Assembly (NCBI GenBank): GCA_002168075.1
Contig: NHCE01000005.1
Location: forward strand, 403,501-467,500
DNA: 64,000 bases
From: Rhizobiales bacterium TMED25
GTDB taxonomy: Bacteria; Pseudomonadota; Alphaproteobacteria; Rhizobiales; TMED25
Reading direction: 5' to 3'
The position numbers and the translations under genes were made by a program. Below the pieces are notes generated by a model. The model saw nothing but the letters and a program-made list of their open reading frames with translations. It made no database searches and was not told where the DNA came from. Shown here piece by piece: positions 49,665-59,437 of the stretch; the stretch's first letter is position 1; every line of letters begins with the position of its first letter.

Positions 49665-50597
49665 ATGAAAGTATTTCTTGAAAACTTTATTGAAATGATG
49701 GCAGTTGAGAGAGCTGCATCATTAAATACCCAAATTGCTTATAAAAATGATCTAAGTGATTTTTATAATTTTTTATTAAAAAGAGGGACTGACATTACAA
49801 AAGTTGACCAGCAAACTGTAAGGCTTTACATAAATGAAATTAATTTAAAAAATATAAAAAGTAATACATTAGCTCGAAAAATTAGCTCAATTAGGCAATT
49901 CTATAAATTTTTATTTCAAGAGAAATTAATAGAACATAATCCTTTGAATGGTATTGAAAATCCTAAACTTGGAAGCCCACTACCAAAATTAATTAGTGAA
50001 GAGAATATATATAAGATTATAGCATTTACAAAAGCTATGATTGAAAAACATAATAGAAATACAAGAAAAAAATACTACTATCAAAGGTTTCTCTCTCAAT
50101 TAGAGATTCTCTATTCAACTGGGATGAGAGTGAGTGAGCTGTTATCTTTGAGATTTGATCAGATTTTTGATAATGATAGTTTCTTAACAGTAAATGGTAA
50201 AGGTGGAAAAGAGAGAATAGTTCCGCTAACAAATGATGCAAAAATTGCAATAAAAGAGTACCTTGAATTATTAGCTATTTTTTATAATTTAGATAAAATA
50301 GTTTATTTCTATCCATCAAAAGATCCAAGTAAGCATATAAGCCGCCAACACTTTGCATGTGAACTTAAGAGTATTGCTAGAGAGGCTGGTTTAGATGAAA
50401 CAAAGATCTCACCGCATGTTTTAAGACATGCTTTTGCCAGTCATTTATTATCTAATGGAGCTGATCTTAGAGCTGTTCAGCAAATGTTGGGGCATTCTGA
50501 TATATCAACTACTCAGATTTATACTCATATTTTAGATGAAAAATTAAAGTCAATTATTAAAGAAAAACATCCACTAGCAAAGAAAATTATGATATGA
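49665..50597 (+). CDS. xerD: XerD-type tyrosine recombinase
   Basis: A 310-residue site-specific recombinase. The N-terminal SAM-like core-binding domain (about 1-100) is followed by the catalytic domain with Arg in TGMRVSELLSL, the HVLRHAFASHLLSNGADLRAVQQMLGH box and the nucleophile in TTQIYTH. The chromosomal position beside aroK-aroB on one side and accA on the other and full length indicate the housekeeping XerD, which resolves chromosome dimers with XerC at dif. A start 3 codons upstream (GTG 49656) is possible. Confidence 0.93.
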   Translation: MKVFLENFIEMMAVERAASLNTQIAYKNDLSDFYNFLLKRGTDITKVDQQTVRLYINEINLKNIKSNTLARKISSIRQFYKFLFQEKLIEHNPLNGIENPKLGSPLPKLISEENIYKIIAFTKAMIEKHNRNTRKKYYYQRFLSQLEILYSTGMRVSELLSLRFDQIFDNDSFLTVNGKGGKERIVPLTNDAKIAIKEYLELLAIFYNLDKIVYFYPSKDPSKHISRQHFACELKSIAREAGLDETKISPHVLRHAFASHLLSNGADLRAVQQMLGHSDISTTQIYTHILDEKLKSIIKEKHPLAKKIMI

Positions 50598-50656
50598 TGT
50601 TTATTATCTTTTAATTAAACTTTTAAAACTATCCTAATCTTATAAATGGGAAGATT

Positions 50657-51607
50657 ATGCAATACCTAGATTTTGAAAAAAATATAGCCGAACTTGAAAG
50701 TAAGGTTAATGATCTAAAACAACTAGATCCATCAGAAAATGAGATTTCAATTGGCGACAATATTAAGCAGCTGGAGGAAAAGGCCAGTAAAGCCCTAGAA
50801 AAATTATATTCAACTTTAAGTCCTTGGCAAAAAACAAAAGTAGCCCGACATCCTGAGCGACCACATTTTAGGGATTACATTGATAATCTTTTTGACGATT
50901 TTATAGAATTATCAGGGGATAGAAAGTACTCAAATGATCATGCAATAATAGGAGGTCTGGCTAAATTCAACGATTTTAATGTTATGATCATTGGGCACGA
51001 AAAGGGTGCAAATACAAGCGAAAGAATAAAGCATAACTTTGGAATGGCGGGACCTGAAGGTTACAGAAAAGCTGAACGTTTAATGAAACTTGCAGATAGA
51101 TTTAACCTACCAATTATAACTTTTGTTGATACCGCTGGAGCTTATCCCGGAATTGGTGCTGAGGAGAGAGGGCAGTCAGAAGCGATAGCTCGATGTACCC
51201 AAACATGTCTAAACGTAACAGTTCCTATAATATCAATTATTATTGGGGAAGGTGGTTCCGGTGGTGCCGTAGCTATAGCAACTGCCAATCGTGTTACAAT
51301 GTTAGAGCATTCAATATATACGGTAGCTTCTCCTGAAGCATCTGCGTCTATTCTATGGCGAGATTCAAGTAAGGCTAGTGAGGCTGCAAATAGTATGCGA
51401 ATAACAGCTCAAGATTTAATCGAGATGAAAATAATTGATGGAATAGTCTCAGAGCCTATTGGTGGAGCCCATAGAAATCACCAAAAGATAATAAAGGATG
51501 TTGAAAAAACTATCATCAAAAATCTCTCGGAATTAACCAAATTAGATCGCAATATTTTAGTTGATAATAGGCGGAATAAATTCTTGTCAATGGGAAGAAA
51601 TATCTAG
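50657..51607 (+). CDS. accA: AccA, acetyl-CoA carboxylase carboxyltransferase alpha
   Basis: A 316-residue carboxyltransferase subunit. The N-terminus has YLDFEKNIAELE, and the CoA/biotin site region contains RNFGMAGPEGYRKA-like sequence (about 126-136), DTAGAYPGIGAEERGQSEAIA in two parts (about 160-180) and GEGGSGGAVAIA (about 201-212). It transfers CO2 from carboxybiotin to acetyl-CoA with AccD (not in this window). Full length for the family. Tail to tail with secA. Confidence 0.96.
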   Translation: MQYLDFEKNIAELESKVNDLKQLDPSENEISIGDNIKQLEEKASKALEKLYSTLSPWQKTKVARHPERPHFRDYIDNLFDDFIELSGDRKYSNDHAIIGGLAKFNDFNVMIIGHEKGANTSERIKHNFGMAGPEGYRKAERLMKLADRFNLPIITFVDTAGAYPGIGAEERGQSEAIARCTQTCLNVTVPIISIIIGEGGSGGAVAIATANRVTMLEHSIYTVASPEASASILWRDSSKASEAANSMRITAQDLIEMKIIDGIVSEPIGGAHRNHQKIIKDVEKTIIKNLSELTKLDRNILVDNRRNKFLSMGRNI

Positions 51608-54307
51608 TTAATTCATTTTACCGTGGCAATGCTTATATTTTTTTCCACTACCACATGGGCATAATTCATTTCTTCCAACTTTCCCCCATTCTTCGACAGT
51701 CTTAGGATTTATTTGATTTTCATTGGTTGGATTTTTATTATTTTTTGCGACTGTCTCATTATTTTCAGCTGATAGCTGATCTTTTTTTACAACTTCAACC
51801 CTTATCAAGTGAGCAGTAACTTGCTCCCTTAGCTTTGTTAATAGACTTTGGAACAGCTCAAAACTCTCTGTTTTATATTCATTCAAGGGGTCTCGTTGAC
51901 CATAGCTTCTTAAAGTAACAGACGATCTTAGGTGTTCCAATCTTGAAAGATGTTCTCGCCATAACAAATCTAAAACCTGAAGTAAAACTGACTTTTCAAC
52001 TTTTCTCAGAACATCAGCTCCATATTTTTTTTCTTTTAGTTCCATAATTTGATCAATTATATTTTTTATACGGGTTATAATTTCTTCTTCAGCGATACCT
52101 TCTTCTTCTGCCCAATCATCAACAGGTATGTCAATTAGTAGTGTAGTTTTAATCTTGCTTCTTAATAATTGTGTATCCCATTGTTCGGGGTATGAATTTT
52201 CAGGAATATATTCTTGAACCAAGTCTTCAACATATTCGTATCGCATATCAATTATTGTTTCCGATGCCTCAGTATCATCCATTAAATCTTTTCTTTGTTC
52301 AAAAATTACTTTTCTTTGATCATTCATCACATCATCGAATTGTAATATGCTTTTTCTTATGTCAAAGTTTCGAGATTCTATTTTTGATTGAGCTTTCTCA
52401 AGAGCTTTATTTATCCAAGGATGAATAATTGGTTCACCATCTTTAAGCCCTAGTTTCTTTAACATTGAGTCCATATTTTCTGTTCCAAAAATACGCATAA
52501 GTTCATCCTGTAAACTAATATAAAATTTTGATTTTCCCGGATCACCCTGTCTTCCTGCTCTTCCTCGTAACTGGTTATCAATTCTTCTACTTTCATGCCT
52601 TTCTGTTCCAAGAACATATAGTCCCCCCGCAGATATTACTTCTTTTTTTTCTTTTTCAATATCTGCTTTAATTGACACTATTTGCTCAGATTTATTTCTT
52701 GAGTCCATTTCTTCAATAATTCTTATTTCTGCTTCTAAATTACCACCCAGTTGAATATCAGTTCCACGTCCTGCCATATTAGTGGCAATTGTGATTGCAC
52801 CGAGGCGTCCAGCCTGTTCAATTATTCGTGCTTCCTGTATGTGATATTTTGCATTTAGAACTGCAAATGTATTTGGTTTTATCTTTATGTCTTCTTTATC
52901 TAAATAATTATTTCTTTTAAACCCGGCCTTCTCAAGCAATGAGGCAAGAAATTCAGATCTTTCTATTGATGTTGTTCCAACTAGGACTGGTTGCTTTTTT
53001 TTATAACACTCTTTAATTTCTTCAACTATTGCATGATACTTTTCATCCAATGTCATGTATATTTCATCGTTTTCGTCTAATCTACTTATTGGTTTATTTG
53101 TTGGAATATCTAATACTGGGAGGCTATATATATCCATTAGTTCTTCAGCTTCAGTTGAGGCAGTTCCCGTCATACCACCAAGTTTTTTATAAAGTCTGAA
53201 GTAATTTTGAAATGTCACTGATGCTAGTGTCTGATTTTCGGACTGTATAATACAATTTTCTTTCGCTTCCAATGCTTGATGGAGACCATCTGAATATCTT
53301 CTACCTTCCATCATTCTGCCTGTAAACTCATCAATTATGATCACTTTTTTATCTTTAACAATGTAATCCTTATTCTTTATGAATAGTCTGTGAGCTCTCG
53401 CTGCTTGATTAATATGATGAATTATTGATATATTTTCTATATCAAATAGAGACTGCCCAATTAACACGCCATTTTTCTTTAATATTTCTTCGGCATTTTC
53501 AATTCCATTATCAGATAGGTTGATAGATTTAGTTTTTTCATCAATTTCAAAATCATCATCTTTCAATTGAGGCATTAACTTATTTATTGAGGTATACATA
53601 TCAGATTTTACTTCTGATGGTCCTGAAATAACAAGTGGTGTCCTTGCCTCATCAATTAGAATTGAGTCTACTTCATCAATAATCGCAAAATGATGATCTC
53701 TTTGGACCATACTTGCAAAATCATGTTTCATATTATCCCTTAAGTAATCAAATCCAAATTCATTATTTGTTCCGTATGTTATATCAGCTTGGTAAGCATA
53801 CTTTCTGTCATCATCACTCATATTATTTTGAAGACATCCAACAGTTAGTCCAAGAAATTGAAATATTTGCCCCATCCATTTCGCATCTCTCTGCGCCAGA
53901 TAATCATTAACTGTTATAATATGTACGCCTAAATCACTCAATGCATTTAGGTAAACGGGCAGAGTTGAAACAAGTGTTTTTCCTTCACCAGTTTTCATTT
54001 CGCTTATGCCACCATCGTTTAAAACCATGCCACCAATCAGTTGAACGTCATAGTGTCTTTGCCCCAGTGTTCTTTTTGCTGCTTCTCTAACGGTTGCGAA
54101 GGCTTCAACTAAAAGACTCTCTTGTTGGACCCCGGATTTAATTTTTTCTCTGAATTCTGTGGTTTTAGCTCTTAATTCTTCCTTACTCAGTTTGATAAAT
54201 GAATCTTCTAAGAGATTTATTTTTTCAACCCGTTCTTCGTAAGCTTTATATTTTTTTTTATTTGGCTTACTAAAAATATTTTTTGTTATTTTTTTAATAT
54301 CAAACAT
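51608..54307 (-). CDS. secA: SecA, preprotein translocase ATPase
   Basis: An 899-residue motor. Walker [18 protein letters not shown] is at about residues 103-119, [15 protein letters not shown] follows near 212-226, and [14 protein letters not shown] (about 497-510) is the second helicase domain. The zinc-binding SEC-C motif ([14 protein letters not shown]) closes the protein. It drives export of unfolded proteins through SecYEG. Length and all domains are standard. The (AT)n run just upstream (about 54325-54339) lies in its promoter region. Confidence 0.97.
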   Translation of the reverse strand: MFDIKKITKNIFSKPNKKKYKAYEERVEKINLLEDSFIKLSKEELRAKTTEFREKIKSGVQQESLLVEAFATVREAAKRTLGQRHYDVQLIGGMVLNDGGISEMKTGEGKTLVSTLPVYLNALSDLGVHIITVNDYLAQRDAKWMGQIFQFLGLTVGCLQNNMSDDDRKYAYQADITYGTNNEFGFDYLRDNMKHDFASMVQRDHHFAIIDEVDSILIDEARTPLVISGPSEVKSDMYTSINKLMPQLKDDDFEIDEKTKSINLSDNGIENAEEILKKNGVLIGQSLFDIENISIIHHINQAARAHRLFIKNKDYIVKDKKVIIIDEFTGRMMEGRRYSDGLHQALEAKENCIIQSENQTLASVTFQNYFRLYKKLGGMTGTASTEAEELMDIYSLPVLDIPTNKPISRLDENDEIYMTLDEKYHAIVEEIKECYKKKQPVLVGTTSIERSEFLASLLEKAGFKRNNYLDKEDIKIKPNTFAVLNAKYHIQEARIIEQAGRLGAITIATNMAGRGTDIQLGGNLEAEIRIIEEMDSRNKSEQIVSIKADIEKEKKEVISAGGLYVLGTERHESRRIDNQLRGRAGRQGDPGKSKFYISLQDELMRIFGTENMDSMLKKLGLKDGEPIIHPWINKALEKAQSKIESRNFDIRKSILQFDDVMNDQRKVIFEQRKDLMDDTEASETIIDMRYEYVEDLVQEYIPENSYPEQWDTQLLRSKIKTTLLIDIPVDDWAEEEGIAEEEIITRIKNIIDQIMELKEKKYGADVLRKVEKSVLLQVLDLLWREHLSRLEHLRSSVTLRSYGQRDPLNEYKTESFELFQSLLTKLREQVTAHLIRVEVVKKDQLSAENNETVAKNNKNPTNENQINPKTVEEWGKVGRNELCPCGSGKKYKHCHGKMN

Positions 54308-54508
54308 TTATCATCCTAAATATGGTATATATATATATACTTAGATGGTAATTTAACAAACTTAAATTTGATCAATATCTAGTAAGTAGTATCTTCCTAA
54401 ATTATCTCAAGTATAATACTATTAGAATTACAGTAATTTTAAATTAATAAAATTTAATTAAAGATATTATAAAAAACATACACATATCATCAATAATAGA
54501 GATATCTT

Positions 54509-55726
54509 ATGACGCAAAATAATTCTAAAAATCCCATTAATGACAATGAGATCAGTGGCTTAAGTATATATACATTTGTCACAAATGCCCATTATAAGAA
54601 AAGAAAAGATCTTCTTCTGATTGTCTTTGATGATTTGGTAAATTATGCGGGTTTATATACAAAGTCCTCATGTCCATCAATTCCTGTTCAATGGTGTAAG
54701 AAAAATTTAAGTCAGAATACAATCAAGGCCATTCTTGTTAATTCTGGAAATGCTAATGCATTTACAGGTGTTAAAGGACATAATGATCTTATTAAAATAT
54801 TAGCTCCATTATCATCAAGACTGGGCTGCCAATTAAATGAAATTGCTGTCGCCTCTACAGGAGTTATTGGTGAATTTCTGAATACAGATCCTATAATTGA
54901 GGCATTATCAGATGAAAAAGTTAAAAAACTTTCAAATTGGGATGATGCAGCATATGCTATAATGACCACCGATACATACCCAAAGCTTAGTTTTACAAAG
55001 TCCAGTATTGACGGTCATGAGATTAAAATAGTAGGTATTGCAAAGGGTTCCGGTATGATTGAACCAAATATGGGTACGATGCTCGCATTTATTTTTACGG
55101 ATGCCAATGTCACAAAACAAATTTTAAGTATTTTATTGAGAGATATTACAAATAATAGTTTTAATTCAATTACAGTTGATGGAGAAACTTCAACAAGCGA
55201 CACAGTCATACTTTTTTCTACAAACAAAGCAAATCATAAAATAGTTTCAGATATAGAAACTTCATCAATAAATTATTTTAGGGATGATTTGGAAGGATTA
55301 GCTATTAAACTAGCACAGCAAATAGTTAGGGATGGGGAAGGTGCAACCAAATTAATAGAGATACATGTAACTGGTGTAAATACCAAAAATGCTGCCATGA
55401 GGATATCAAAATCAATAGCAAACTCACCTCTAGTAAAGACAGCACTCTATGGAGAAGATCCGAATTGGGGGCGAGTGATTTCAGCAATTGGAAAATCATA
55501 CGAAAAGATTGATTTAGAAAAATTAGAACTATTCTTTGGAGATCATCAAATTACAAAGAATGGATCTATTATAGAAAATTATGATGAATCACTCGTCAAA
55601 AAATATATGAAAAATGAGAGATTGATAATAACTATAAATCTTGGTAGTGGCAGACATGAACATAAAGTATGGACATGCGATCTTTCTCATAAATATATTG
55701 ATATTAATACTGATTATAGGTCTTGA
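54509..55726 (+). CDS. argJ: ArgJ, bifunctional ornithine acetyltransferase/N-acetylglutamate synthase
   Basis: A 405-residue ArgJ. The self-cleavage site is the threonine of NMGTMLAF (Thr190), giving alpha and beta chains. AILVNSGNANAFTG (about 74-87), SVTVDGETSTSDTV-like sequence and GEDPNWGRVISAIG (about 314-327) are typical. It recycles the acetyl group between acetylornithine and glutamate in arginine synthesis. It precedes mutT by 9 bases, the common argJ-mutT arrangement. Confidence 0.95.
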   Translation: MTQNNSKNPINDNEISGLSIYTFVTNAHYKKRKDLLLIVFDDLVNYAGLYTKSSCPSIPVQWCKKNLSQNTIKAILVNSGNANAFTGVKGHNDLIKILAPLSSRLGCQLNEIAVASTGVIGEFLNTDPIIEALSDEKVKKLSNWDDAAYAIMTTDTYPKLSFTKSSIDGHEIKIVGIAKGSGMIEPNMGTMLAFIFTDANVTKQILSILLRDITNNSFNSITVDGETSTSDTVILFSTNKANHKIVSDIETSSINYFRDDLEGLAIKLAQQIVRDGEGATKLIEIHVTGVNTKNAAMRISKSIANSPLVKTALYGEDPNWGRVISAIGKSYEKIDLEKLELFFGDHQITKNGSIIENYDESLVKKYMKNERLIITINLGSGRHEHKVWTCDLSHKYIDINTDYRS

Positions 55727-55735
55727 GGAAATATA

Positions 55736-56134
55736 ATGATCATTAAGCATGTAGTTGCATGTGCATTAGCAGATAATACCGGGAGGGTGCTTATAAACCA
55801 GAGACCGGTTGGAAAAGATTTTGAGGGCTACTGGGAGTTTCCCGGAGGTAAGATTGAGGAAGGCGAAACTCCTGAAAGTGCAATAATTAGAGAACTTAAG
55901 GAAGAAATTAATATAGATGTAAGTGCTTCCTGTCTTGCACCGTTATCTTTTTCTGAGATGATGTATAATAATTTCTATGTTGTAGTACTACTATATGTTT
56001 GTAGAAAATGGGATGGTTATATTCAACCTCAAGAGAATCAAAAAATTGAGTGGATACAACCAAAAGATATTCATAAATACAAAGTCTTACCAGCAGATAA
56101 ATCCTTCTTCGCTGTTCTGAGGGATCTGCTCTAA
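55736..56134 (+). CDS. mutT: MutT-type Nudix hydrolase
   Basis: A 132-residue Nudix protein. The box is GGKIEEGETPESAIIRELKEE, here spread over residues 36-56, with the usual GX5EX7REUXEE spacing; the glycine after EE is replaced by asparagine (INID). It would hydrolyse 8-oxo-dGTP. It shares 4 bases at its end with the convergent methyltransferase gene. Confidence 0.88.
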   Translation: MIIKHVVACALADNTGRVLINQRPVGKDFEGYWEFPGGKIEEGETPESAIIRELKEEINIDVSASCLAPLSFSEMMYNNFYVVVLLYVCRKWDGYIQPQENQKIEWIQPKDIHKYKVLPADKSFFAVLRDLL

Positions 56135-57003
56135 CTCGAATCTTTTAGTACATCTCTTAAATTCATTTTTGCACTTCCAGGTGCCAAGGGTTTTTGCTGG
56201 CTTTGATGAAATTTCCAGCCTGTGAGGGTTATAATCTCAAAAGTGGATGTGATAAGATTTAAATCGCCACTTTTTTCCCTCAGCAAATTGGAAGTAATCT
56301 CCCATATTTTTTTTGTAATATTAGGTTTATCCAGGTTAATATAATTATTTTCCCCCATTGATCTTATCAGTTTGATTAATTCCAACGGATTTTTGTTCTT
56401 TACTTCAATCCTATAATTATCACTAACACAGAGTTTAAAGCCTGAATTATATAACAAATCACCTGCGCTTTTTATATCAATAAATGGATTAATACGTGGA
56501 TAGGTATTACCAGTTACTTTTTCCTCAGCTTCTATTAGGGAATACTTTAATTCATTCAAAGTATCCGTGCCAAATAGAGTAGCAATCATTAATCCATCTG
56601 GTTTGAGCAGGGACTTTATTCTATCAAGTGAAGCTTGGAAGTTATTTGATGTATGAATTATTAAATCGGAGATAATTAAGTCAAAAGAATTATCTTCAAG
56701 TTTAATGATCTCCTCATCATCAACTATTTTACTGTTATGTATATCAAAGTTGATAGGAGAAATAATAAGTGGTTCATTTTTATTTTTTTTCGAAAGATTA
56801 AAGGACTGAATATTTTTATTTTTTGTGATAATTAAAACAGACTGAAACAATCTATTAATCTCAGATAATCTATAGCTTATATCTTCAGAAATATGATTAT
56901 AAATTTTATTATCTAAATCCAAGTATCTGGCTCTATGCCGAGATATCATTAATTTTTTTCGACTAAATAATTGTCTTTTATGGTTTTTTTGATTTTCAGG
57001 CAT
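56131..57003 (-). CDS. SAM-dependent methyltransferase (NDUFAF5/BioC-like)
   Basis: A 290-residue protein whose middle (about residues 35-200) is a Rossmann methyltransferase: the strand-2 region IISPINFDIHNSKIVDDEE, the SFDLIISDLIIHTSNNFQASL segment, and LKPDGLMIATLFGTDTLNELKYSL-like sequence. That LFGTDTLxELK pattern resembles the alphaproteobacterial NDUFAF5-like group, related to BioC. Motif I lacks the usual GxGxG, so catalysis is not certain. The gene lies on the opposite strand between mutT and grxC, a conserved neighbourhood. Confidence 0.75.
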   Translation of the reverse strand: MPENQKNHKRQLFSRKKLMISRHRARYLDLDNKIYNHISEDISYRLSEINRLFQSVLIITKNKNIQSFNLSKKNKNEPLIISPINFDIHNSKIVDDEEIIKLEDNSFDLIISDLIIHTSNNFQASLDRIKSLLKPDGLMIATLFGTDTLNELKYSLIEAEEKVTGNTYPRINPFIDIKSAGDLLYNSGFKLCVSDNYRIEVKNKNPLELIKLIRSMGENNYINLDKPNITKKIWEITSNLLREKSGDLNLITSTFEIITLTGWKFHQSQQKPLAPGSAKMNLRDVLKDSS

Positions 57004-57085
57004 TTATTACGATATAGTTTGAAATTATTATAAGCGTATCATATTTAAATTTATTATATTCACAATAATTATGTATAATCATAAT

Positions 57086-57367
57086 ATGCTACCTTTAATC
57101 GAAATGTATACATCAAAAAATTGCTTTTTTTGTTCCTCAGCTAAGCAATTATTGGATAAGAAAAAACTTCAATTTAGTGAAATTGATATTACGACAAATA
57201 ATGATGAAAAGAACACAATGATTAAAAGATCTAGAGGAATGCATACGGTGCCTCAAATATTTATAAATAATATTCACATTGGTGGATGTGAACATCTATA
57301 TGCACTGGAAGAGTTGGGTCGGCTGGATAAGATTATATTGGGAATATTTGATCATGCAAAAAAATAA
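57086..57367 (+). CDS. grxC: GrxC, glutaredoxin
   Basis: A 93-residue dithiol glutaredoxin (Grx3 type) when started at ATG 57086; an ATG five codons upstream is an alternative. The active site is CFFC (TSKNCFFCSSAKQLL, about residues 12-15) instead of the common CPYC. The GSH-binding TVPQIFINNIHIGGCEHL segment (about 55-72) is complete. The end overlaps the next gene by 14 bases. Confidence 0.9.
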   Translation: MLPLIEMYTSKNCFFCSSAKQLLDKKKLQFSEIDITTNNDEKNTMIKRSRGMHTVPQIFINNIHIGGCEHLYALEELGRLDKIILGIFDHAKK

Positions 57368-58175
57368 GTTCAAGGTCGCATGTTTACAAATGACCACAGG
57401 GATGGATATCAATAAAAATTTATCTATTTTATATAAAAAAATGAAAAAGGCAAAAGCTAGAGGAGCTGACTTAATTATTACACCAGAGCAAACATTGCTC
57501 ATGGCCAAGAATAAAAAACAACTTTTTGATCAAATTTCAATAGAAGAAGATGATTTTGGATTATCTAAAATAAAGGAAATAGTTAGAGAGTTAAGTGTTT
57601 ATACAATTATTGGCTCAATATCTATAAAATATGATAACAAATTCGCTCTAAACAGATCATATGCATTTGACTCTGAAGGTAAAATAATCAATTTTTATGA
57701 TAAAATTCATATGTTTGATATTAAAATTAATGCAAATGAAAAATATTTCGAGTCAAACACGTATAAGCCAGGCAGGGTATTATCCTCAGTAGAGCTTCCA
57801 TGGGGCATTTGTGGTCTTACAATCTGCTATGATCTGAGATTTCCATATATTTATAGAGAGTTAGCTCAAAAAGGAGCAAAGTTTATAACTGTACCATCTG
57901 CTTTTACAGTCAAAACAGGACAAGCTCACTGGCATACTTTACTGAGAGCAAGAGCAATTGAGACTGGATGTTTTATATTTGCTCCAGCACAAATTGGAAT
58001 ACACGAAAATGGAAGAAAAACATATGGGCATAGTCTAATTATCTCGCCATGGGGTGACATAATATCAGAAGCAAAAGATAATGATGATATGATAATTGCA
58101 GAATGTGATACGCATGAGGTCGCTTTAATGAGAAAAAAAATACCATCTATTAACCAAAACTATGATTATATTTAA
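57354..58175 (+). CDS. Carbon-nitrogen hydrolase (nitrilase family)
   Basis: A 273-residue enzyme starting at ATG 57354, after which FKVACLQMTTGMDINKN follows; a frame extension upstream inside grxC is not used. The catalytic Glu-Lys-Cys triad is visible: Glu in ITPEQT (about 47), Lys in YDKIHMFD (about 112), Cys in GLTICYDLRFP (about 148). This Nit1-type group includes deaminated glutathione amidases. Coupled to grxC by the overlap, which fits a glutathione-related role (inferred). Confidence 0.9.
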   Translation: MQKNKFKVACLQMTTGMDINKNLSILYKKMKKAKARGADLIITPEQTLLMAKNKKQLFDQISIEEDDFGLSKIKEIVRELSVYTIIGSISIKYDNKFALNRSYAFDSEGKIINFYDKIHMFDIKINANEKYFESNTYKPGRVLSSVELPWGICGLTICYDLRFPYIYRELAQKGAKFITVPSAFTVKTGQAHWHTLLRARAIETGCFIFAPAQIGIHENGRKTYGHSLIISPWGDIISEAKDNDDMIIAECDTHEVALMRKKIPSINQNYDYI

Positions 58176-58194
58176 GTAATAATATGGAGTTGCA

Positions 58195-58620
58195 ATGATA
58201 AGATATGACCTAATTTGTTCGAATAATCATAAATTTGAGTCATGGTTTAAAGACTCAAAGTCTTTTAAAGAGCAAGCCAGCTCTAATGATATTTTATGCC
58301 CAACTTGTAATGATACTCATATCAATAAAACATTAATGTCTCCCAGTATTCCAAAAAAAGGAAATATCAAAAAAGATGGTGTTTTATTGAATAATAAGAC
58401 CCAATCAATAAATGATGAAATTAAATCAATAAGAAGTAAGATTAAGGAGAATTCAGAATATGTCGGGAAAGAATTCCCTGATGTTGCTAGAAAAATTCAC
58501 TATGATGAGGAAAAGAGCAGGTCCATTTATGGGGAAGCCTCGCTCGAGGATGTTAAGGATCTAAGAGATGAAGGAATTGATATTATTCAGATACCAGATG
58601 CACCTGATGAGAAAAACTAA
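58195..58620 (+). CDS. DUF1178 protein
   Basis: A 141-residue protein. The start MIRYDLICSNNHKFESWFKDS (residues 1-20) and CPTCNDT (about 38-44) form two half zinc-ribbon sites, typical of DUF1178. A charged C-terminal half has RKIHYDEEKSRSIYGEASLEDVKDL-like sequence. Function unknown. Close behind the nitrilase gene (19 bases) and the end overlaps ubiG by 4 bases tail to tail. This grxC-nitrilase-DUF1178-ubiG order is common in alphaproteobacteria. Confidence 0.88.
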   Translation: MIRYDLICSNNHKFESWFKDSKSFKEQASSNDILCPTCNDTHINKTLMSPSIPKKGNIKKDGVLLNNKTQSINDEIKSIRSKIKENSEYVGKEFPDVARKIHYDEEKSRSIYGEASLEDVKDLRDEGIDIIQIPDAPDEKN

Positions 58621-59354
58621 TATATTTTTTTAAAGCAAGAAATATAATTTACCGATAAATCATCAGATAATTTCCACAACATTTTAATTGGATCAAAAAT
58701 TATACCTTTTGAGGTAAAGTGGATATAATTCAATTTCTTCATATGAGAATTCAATTTATTTGGTTCAATAAATTTTTGCCAGTCATGAGTTCCTTTAGGT
58801 ACCCATGCTAACAAGTATTCGGCGGCAATCTTTGCCAGTAGGAGCGACCTTATGTTTTTATTTATTGACGAAACAAAGATAAGACCATTCTCCTTTAGGT
58901 AGGGATCTATTTTTTTTAGTAAATCAGAGGGGTTATCAACATGCTCTATAAGTTCAAGAACGAAGATAACATCGTATTTGCTCTCATCAGATAATTCTAG
59001 ATTTTCAATACTTTTATTTTCATAAAGTATATCTAGGCCCACATTTTTTGAATGTTGTTTGGCTATTTTTATTGCCTCTTTATCGGCATCAATTCCATGA
59101 ACCAAGCCTCCTAATTTTGCTATTGGTTCGCAAGCAAGTCCACCGCCACATCCTATATCAAGTATCTTAAGATCTGAAAGTGGGTTTTTATGAAACGCAT
59201 TGATATTGAAGTGTTTATATACAATATCTAGTATAAATTTAATTCTTAGAGGGTTTATTCGGTGAAGTGCCGAGAATTTACCATTCAAATTCCACCAGTC
59301 GTAAGATAATTTGGCAAATTTTTCGATCTCTTTTTTATTTGTGGATTGGTCCAT
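58617..59354 (-). CDS. ubiG: UbiG, ubiquinone biosynthesis O-methyltransferase
   Basis: A 245-residue methyltransferase. It opens EIEKFAKLSYDWWNLNGKFSALHRINPLR (given as the WWNLNGKF at about 20-27 and LHRINPLR at 30-37), typical of UbiG. Motif I is ILDIGCGGGLACEPIAKLG (about 66-84). It carries out both O-methylations of ubiquinone synthesis. It is divergent from lysC with 83 bases between them. Confidence 0.94.
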   Translation of the reverse strand: MDQSTNKKEIEKFAKLSYDWWNLNGKFSALHRINPLRIKFILDIVYKHFNINAFHKNPLSDLKILDIGCGGGLACEPIAKLGGLVHGIDADKEAIKIAKQHSKNVGLDILYENKSIENLELSDESKYDVIFVLELIEHVDNPSDLLKKIDPYLKENGLIFVSSINKNIRSLLLAKIAAEYLLAWVPKGTHDWQKFIEPNKLNSHMKKLNYIHFTSKGIIFDPIKMLWKLSDDLSVNYISCFKKIY

Positions 59355-59437
59355 AAATTTAACTCATAGTTCGTCTTGCAGTAAATATTAAAATATATAT
59401 TATATAAATAAACTCGTAAAAGAAAGATCTCAAGTCC

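Noticed and set aside
54325..54340. (AT)n run before secA
   Set aside because: Short simple sequence in AT-rich intergenic DNA; no evidence of phase variation or a regulatory role.
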